Notes under the pieces: model-generated
What the model saw: only the letters and a program-made list of their open reading frames with translations
Told to the model about the DNA's origin: nothing
Databases searched by the model: none
Program-made: the position numbers and the translations under genes
Origin: Rudanella paleaurantiibacter
GTDB taxonomy: Bacteria; Bacteroidota; Bacteroidia; Cytophagales; Spirosomataceae
Length of the DNA stretch: 64,000 bases
Direction: 5' to 3'
NCBI RefSeq assembly: GCF_009184635.1
Contig: NZ_WELI01000001.1
Span: 992,001-1,056,000 of the forward strand
Shown here: positions 60,403 through 64,000 of the stretch, piece by piece
Position numbering within the stretch: position 1 is the first letter of the stretch
Layout of the letters: every line of letters begins with the position of its first letter

Positions 60403-63400
60403 TTAAAAGCCAAGATTTATGCCGAACAGAAACGTTCGAATCTGGGGTAAGTCGTTGTTGGTGACGCCGGGCGACAGGTTGGCCGTGCCACCACTTGCGC
60501 CCCCGTTTCGGAATACCTCGGGGTCCCAGCCGTTAAACTTCGTGAAGGTCAGCAGGTTCTGGCCGGTTACGTACACCCGTAGGCTTCGTAGTCGTAGCTT
60601 TTGCAGGGCGTTGGTGGGCAGGTTATAGCCGACCTGAAGGTTTTTCAGGCGGGCAAATGAGCCATTGTGCAGGAAGCGTGTCGACTCGATGCTCCGGGCG
60701 TTTGAATTAAAAATCAGGCGGTTGAGGGCGGTGTTGTCGCTCTGCCGGATGGCTTCCTGCACATCGCCCACGCCCGGAATGGTTCGGCGCAGCACCTGAG
60801 CCGACTGAAACGAGCCACTGCTGTTGATGCCGGGGTAGCTCTGGGCGCGTTCGCCCTGATCGTAAATCCAGTTGCCGTACTGGAAATAAATGAGCGCGCT
60901 CACATCAATCGGCCCGAACTGGAACGTGTTGTTCAACCCGCCAAACAGGGTCGGGTAGGGGGTTCGGTTCGACATGATGAACTGGTTCGTACCGCTTTGG
61001 TTGTTCAGTGTTCCGTCCCAGAGGTTGCCTGTACGGACTGTTCGCCCGGTATTGGCAAACACCGACCGGTCGCGCTCGTAGAAAAGCTCATTGCCCGTTG
61101 CTGGGTCGAAGCCAGCGAACTGAGCCATGTAGTACGTACCGAGTGGTTGACCCACGGCCGCAATGTTGGTGCCGCTGATAAACTGGAACGGGTAGTTCAG
61201 AAAGGGCGCTTCGTAGGTGCTCAGAACCGTGTTTTTATTGTGCGCAATGTTGAAATTGGTCTCCCACCGGAACCGGGGTTTTACCACGTTTTTGGTGTTC
61301 AGCACAAACTCAACCCCCCGGTTGCGTACCGAGCCGAGGTTTACCGTGATGATGTTGGTGATGGTGCCGAAGAGGGGCCCCAGCGAATAATCGAGCAGTA
61401 GGCCGTCCGATACCTTGTCGTAGTAATCAATGTTACCGTTGATCCGGTTATTGAGGAGCCCGAAGTCAAGGCCTGCGTTAAACTGCCGGGTCGACTCCCA
61501 GCTCAGGTCCCGGTTGCCGAGGCTCGTAAACTGCCCACCTTGAATACCGCCGTAAATGGCCGCGTTGTACCCCACGAACGTGAAGGCCTTTTGCCACGAG
61601 AAATCACCGATTTCAGCGTTGCCCGTCACCCCATAGCTGGCCCGTAGTTTCAGGAAGCTGATGGCGGGGAGGGTTTGCATAAAGGCTTCGTCGCTCACGA
61701 CCCAGCCCGCCGACAGGCTGGGGAAGGTGGCCCAGCGGTTACCCGGCCCAAACCGGCTCGACCCGTCGGACCGGAAGCTGGCTTCGAGCAGATACTTGTC
61801 GCGGAAGGCGTAGTTTACCCGCCCGAAAAACGACACGAACCGGTACGAGAGCTGATCGTTGAAAACAACCGTGCGCGTGGTATCGCTGCTACGGGTAGCA
61901 CCCTCGGCTACGTTTTCGGTAATGTACGTTTCGTTGTCCTGCACGGTACTTTGCAGGCTGTTGCCCACCAGTACCTTGAGCGAATGAGCCTTGCCGAAGG
62001 TACGCCCGTAACTAATCAGGTTGTTGATGTTGACCGTCTGATTGGTCACATCCCGGTTGTCGGCCCGGCCGTTTCCATTGCGTTCCTGACTGCTGATACC
62101 CGCCGGAAACAAGGTCTGGTTGAACAGAATATCGTTGCGGGTGCGCTGGTAATCATAGCCCACTTCCGACCGAATCGAGAGTCCCTCCAGCGGTTTTAGG
62201 TCAATGTAGCCGGTGTTGGTACTGCGGAATGTCTGGGCCAGGTTTGAATAGTTGTTTCGGAAGAAAACCGGGTTCGTGCCAATCTGAAACGTATTGTTCG
62301 TGCCGTTGTTGATGCCGTTGAAGAAGGTACCGTCGGGTAGCTGAATCGGGTAGGCGGGCAGGGCCGTCGACAGGCCGTACCGGAAAGAGTTGTCGATGGG
62401 TACTGTGGGTACGTTCACCTGATTAGCCGACAGGTTAATGCCCGCGTTGAACCAGCGTACCGGCTTCGCATCGACCTTGACCCGGCCGCTGACCCGTTCG
62501 AACCCCTGCCCAATAAGGATTCCGTCTTCTTTTCGGTACGAGCCACTGGCATAGGCCGTGACATACTTGTTGCCCACACCCGCCGACAGCGATGCCTGCC
62601 GGTAGCGACCCTGCCGTACGACCTGATCGAGCCAGTTGGTGCTGGTGTTGTAGAGCGTGGTGGAGTCAACGAGCCGATTGTTCAGGGCGGGAGCGAGTGA
62701 ACCTTGCAGAATGCCCGTGGGCAGTACGTTGATCAGGTTGGAGCCTACGGGCGTGAGACCCGTGCGTGTGATGTTCTGAGCCGACCGCTTGTAGATGTTC
62801 ATTAAATCGGCCCCGTTATCGACCAGGTCAATGCGGTTGGTGGGGTTGCTGATGCCTTCCTCGTAGCTGAGGTCAAACTTGGGCTTGCCGCTCGCTCCCC
62901 GCTTGGTGGTAATCAGAATAACCCCGTTGGCTGCCCGCGATCCAAACAAGACCGAGGCCGACGCATCTTTGAGCACTTCCATGCTCTCAATATCGTTTGG
63001 GTTGATTTCGGCCAGCGGGTTCATGGCTACTCCACCCGCCCCGAACGCCGACGACAAGACCGGTACACCGTCGATGACAATGAGGGGTTGGGAGTTGGAG
63101 TTGATGGAAGCTACCCCCCGGACGTTGATTCGGACGGCTCCGCCCGGTGTGCCGCCTGCCTGCGTAATCTGCACTCCGGCCGCCCGGCCCTGCAAGGCTA
63201 CGTCGGGGCTGGCCGCGGTATTGAGCCGTATGTCGGTGGCTTTGATACCGGCAATAGAGCCGGTTATGTCGCGGGTACGCTGCTCGCCAAAGGCCACCAC
63301 CTGCACCTCATTCAACGACCGCTCGTCGGGTTTGAGCTGTACATTCACCGTGCTCTGATTACCAACGGCCACTTCCTGCCGTTCGTAACCGACAAAAGAG

Positions 63401-63936
63401 AACACAAGAACAACGTTGGAGCCGTCGGGAATCGTCAGGTTATATTGCCCCGACCCGTCGGTAACGGCACCCCGATTGGTGCCCTTGATGGTTACGTTTA
63501 CGCCCGGCAGGCCGTCGGGGCTATCGGTAGCCGTCACCCGTCCGCCGACGGCTCGATCCACGGCCACCGCCGACGCGTTTGGGTTGGTTTCCCGCAGAAT
63601 AATCTGGCGGCCCACCACTTCGTAGGTCATGCCCAATGGGGTAATGAGTTCGGTAAGGACGCGGCTCAGTGGCTGGTTGGTAAATGCAACCGAACGGCGG
63701 GTGGCGCGGAGCCGGTTCGAACTGTACAGCAACGTGAAGCCACTTTGCCGCTCTATTTCTTTCAGGATCTGATCGAGTGAGCGGTTGGCAACGGTCAGGC
63801 TGATGGTGGCTTCGCGGGTGGGTGGGGTGTCTGACCGGGCAATGGCGCCGTGTGCCAGCAGCGACACGCTCTGGGCCTGAGCCCATCCGGTCAGGCTCAG
63901 AAACAAGGCGATACCGAAGGATAGAAGACGTTTCAT
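60403..63936 (-). CDS. SusC/RagA family TonB-dependent transporter with STN domain
   Basis: A 1177-residue outer-membrane transporter. The signal peptide ends at GWAQAQ. It is followed by an STN/secretin N-terminal domain (SLDQILKEIERQSGFTLLYS, residues about 52-71), a carboxypeptidase-D-like beta sandwich (GLPGVNVTIKGTNRGAVTDG), then the plug with IESMEVLKDASASVLFGSRA and a 22-strand barrel ending in FLFGINLGF. The STN domain is typical of transporters that signal to a FecR/ECF sigma pair, so induction by the substrate is likely. Such regulators would lie upstream, beyond the window edge. It is the first gene of the SusC-SusD-lipoprotein operon. Confidence 0.96.
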   Translation of the reverse strand: MKRLLSFGIALFLSLTGWAQAQSVSLLAHGAIARSDTPPTREATISLTVANRSLDQILKEIERQSGFTLLYSSNRLRATRRSVAFTNQPLSRVLTELITPLGMTYEVVGRQIILRETNPNASAVAVDRAVGGRVTATDSPDGLPGVNVTIKGTNRGAVTDGSGQYNLTIPDGSNVVLVFSFVGYERQEVAVGNQSTVNVQLKPDERSLNEVQVVAFGEQRTRDITGSIAGIKATDIRLNTAASPDVALQGRAAGVQITQAGGTPGGAVRINVRGVASINSNSQPLIVIDGVPVLSSAFGAGGVAMNPLAEINPNDIESMEVLKDASASVLFGSRAANGVILITTKRGASGKPKFDLSYEEGISNPTNRIDLVDNGADLMNIYKRSAQNITRTGLTPVGSNLINVLPTGILQGSLAPALNNRLVDSTTLYNTSTNWLDQVVRQGRYRQASLSAGVGNKYVTAYASGSYRKEDGILIGQGFERVSGRVKVDAKPVRWFNAGINLSANQVNVPTVPIDNSFRYGLSTALPAYPIQLPDGTFFNGINNGTNNTFQIGTNPVFFRNNYSNLAQTFRSTNTGYIDLKPLEGLSIRSEVGYDYQRTRNDILFNQTLFPAGISSQERNGNGRADNRDVTNQTVNINNLISYGRTFGKAHSLKVLVGNSLQSTVQDNETYITENVAEGATRSSDTTRTVVFNDQLSYRFVSFFGRVNYAFRDKYLLEASFRSDGSSRFGPGNRWATFPSLSAGWVVSDEAFMQTLPAISFLKLRASYGVTGNAEIGDFSWQKAFTFVGYNAAIYGGIQGGQFTSLGNRDLSWESTRQFNAGLDFGLLNNRINGNIDYYDKVSDGLLLDYSLGPLFGTITNIITVNLGSVRNRGVEFVLNTKNVVKPRFRWETNFNIAHNKNTVLSTYEAPFLNYPFQFISGTNIAAVGQPLGTYYMAQFAGFDPATGNELFYERDRSVFANTGRTVRTGNLWDGTLNNQSGTNQFIMSNRTPYPTLFGGLNNTFQFGPIDVSALIYFQYGNWIYDQGERAQSYPGINSSGSFQSAQVLRRTIPGVGDVQEAIRQSDNTALNRLIFNSNARSIESTRFLHNGSFARLKNLQVGYNLPTNALQKLRLRSLRVYVTGQNLLTFTKFNGWDPEVFRNGGASGGTANLSPGVTNNDLPQIRTFLFGINLGF

Positions 63937-64000
63937 CGGGAGTCGATTGGATATAGAAGGAATAGCTATCGTGCTGTGGATTCGGGGGAGGTAGTTTACT

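Overview
The window reads as a chromosomal segment of a moderately GC-rich Bacteroidota bacterium, most likely order Cytophagales and close to the Spirosoma/Rudanella group (inference from gene families and style; no rRNA is present to confirm it). The evidence is a SusC/SusD pair, a type IX secretion PorQ, a DUF4290 protein, GH92 and GH65 enzymes, a Bacteroidota-type MurA with Asp at the active-site Cys position, weak Shine-Dalgarno signals, and promoters of the TTG-N(about 20)-TAnnTTTG type. About 49 protein genes were found. No tRNA, rRNA, CRISPR array, insertion sequence, prophage or plasmid marker was seen.

Layout. 0-8 kb: a truncated porQ, an exported GH92 alpha-mannosidase, two membrane carriers (DUF819 and SBF-like), a zinc alcohol dehydrogenase and a small lipoprotein. 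8-12.4 kb: a membrane-anchored short-chain dehydrogenase overlapping a TspO-like membrane protein, a zinc metallopeptidase and a six-repeat tectonin-like exported protein. 12.7-21 kb: an alpha-glucan block with GH65 disaccharide phosphorylase, DinB protein and beta-phosphoglucomutase, then thioredoxin, maltokinase and GlgE. 21-31.6 kb: a cation/proton antiporter, a pair of DUF3857/transglutaminase proteins, a CrtI/CrtD-like desaturase, a lipoprotein and an S9 peptidase.

31.6-49 kb is mostly core genes: aspS, PDH E2, hslV, a CHASE3 histidine kinase, dacB (PBP4), a beta-CASP nuclease, accA, a second dehydrogenase, a HAD hydrolase, a site-2 protease, murA and DUF4290. 49-54 kb: exported RidA, MATE exporter, small proteins, Uma2 and class II aldolase. 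54-64 kb is a carbohydrate-use region: a GH42-like enzyme, a right-handed beta-helix protein, an unknown lipoprotein, SusD and an STN-domain SusC. The SusC, SusD and lipoprotein genes form one operon.

How genes work together. GH65 phosphorylase plus beta-phosphoglucomutase would turn maltose-type disaccharides into glucose and glucose-6-phosphate. Maltokinase plus GlgE would instead turn maltose into maltose-1-phosphate and then alpha-1,4-glucan. The two routes lie side by side, with no trehalose synthase in view. SusC/SusD would import a glycan fragment whose degrading enzymes may be the neighbouring GH42-like and beta-helix proteins.

Nothing in the window can be called a new defence or mobile system. 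The items most worth checking are an in-frame low-complexity insert in the desaturase that resembles an intergenic purine/pyrimidine hairpin, a promoter-hairpin-terminator unit ahead of the beta-CASP nuclease, an 86-bp tail-to-tail overlap of the histidine kinase and dacB, a duplicated gene 3' end near 56.7 kb, and several small families of dispersed palindromic repeats.
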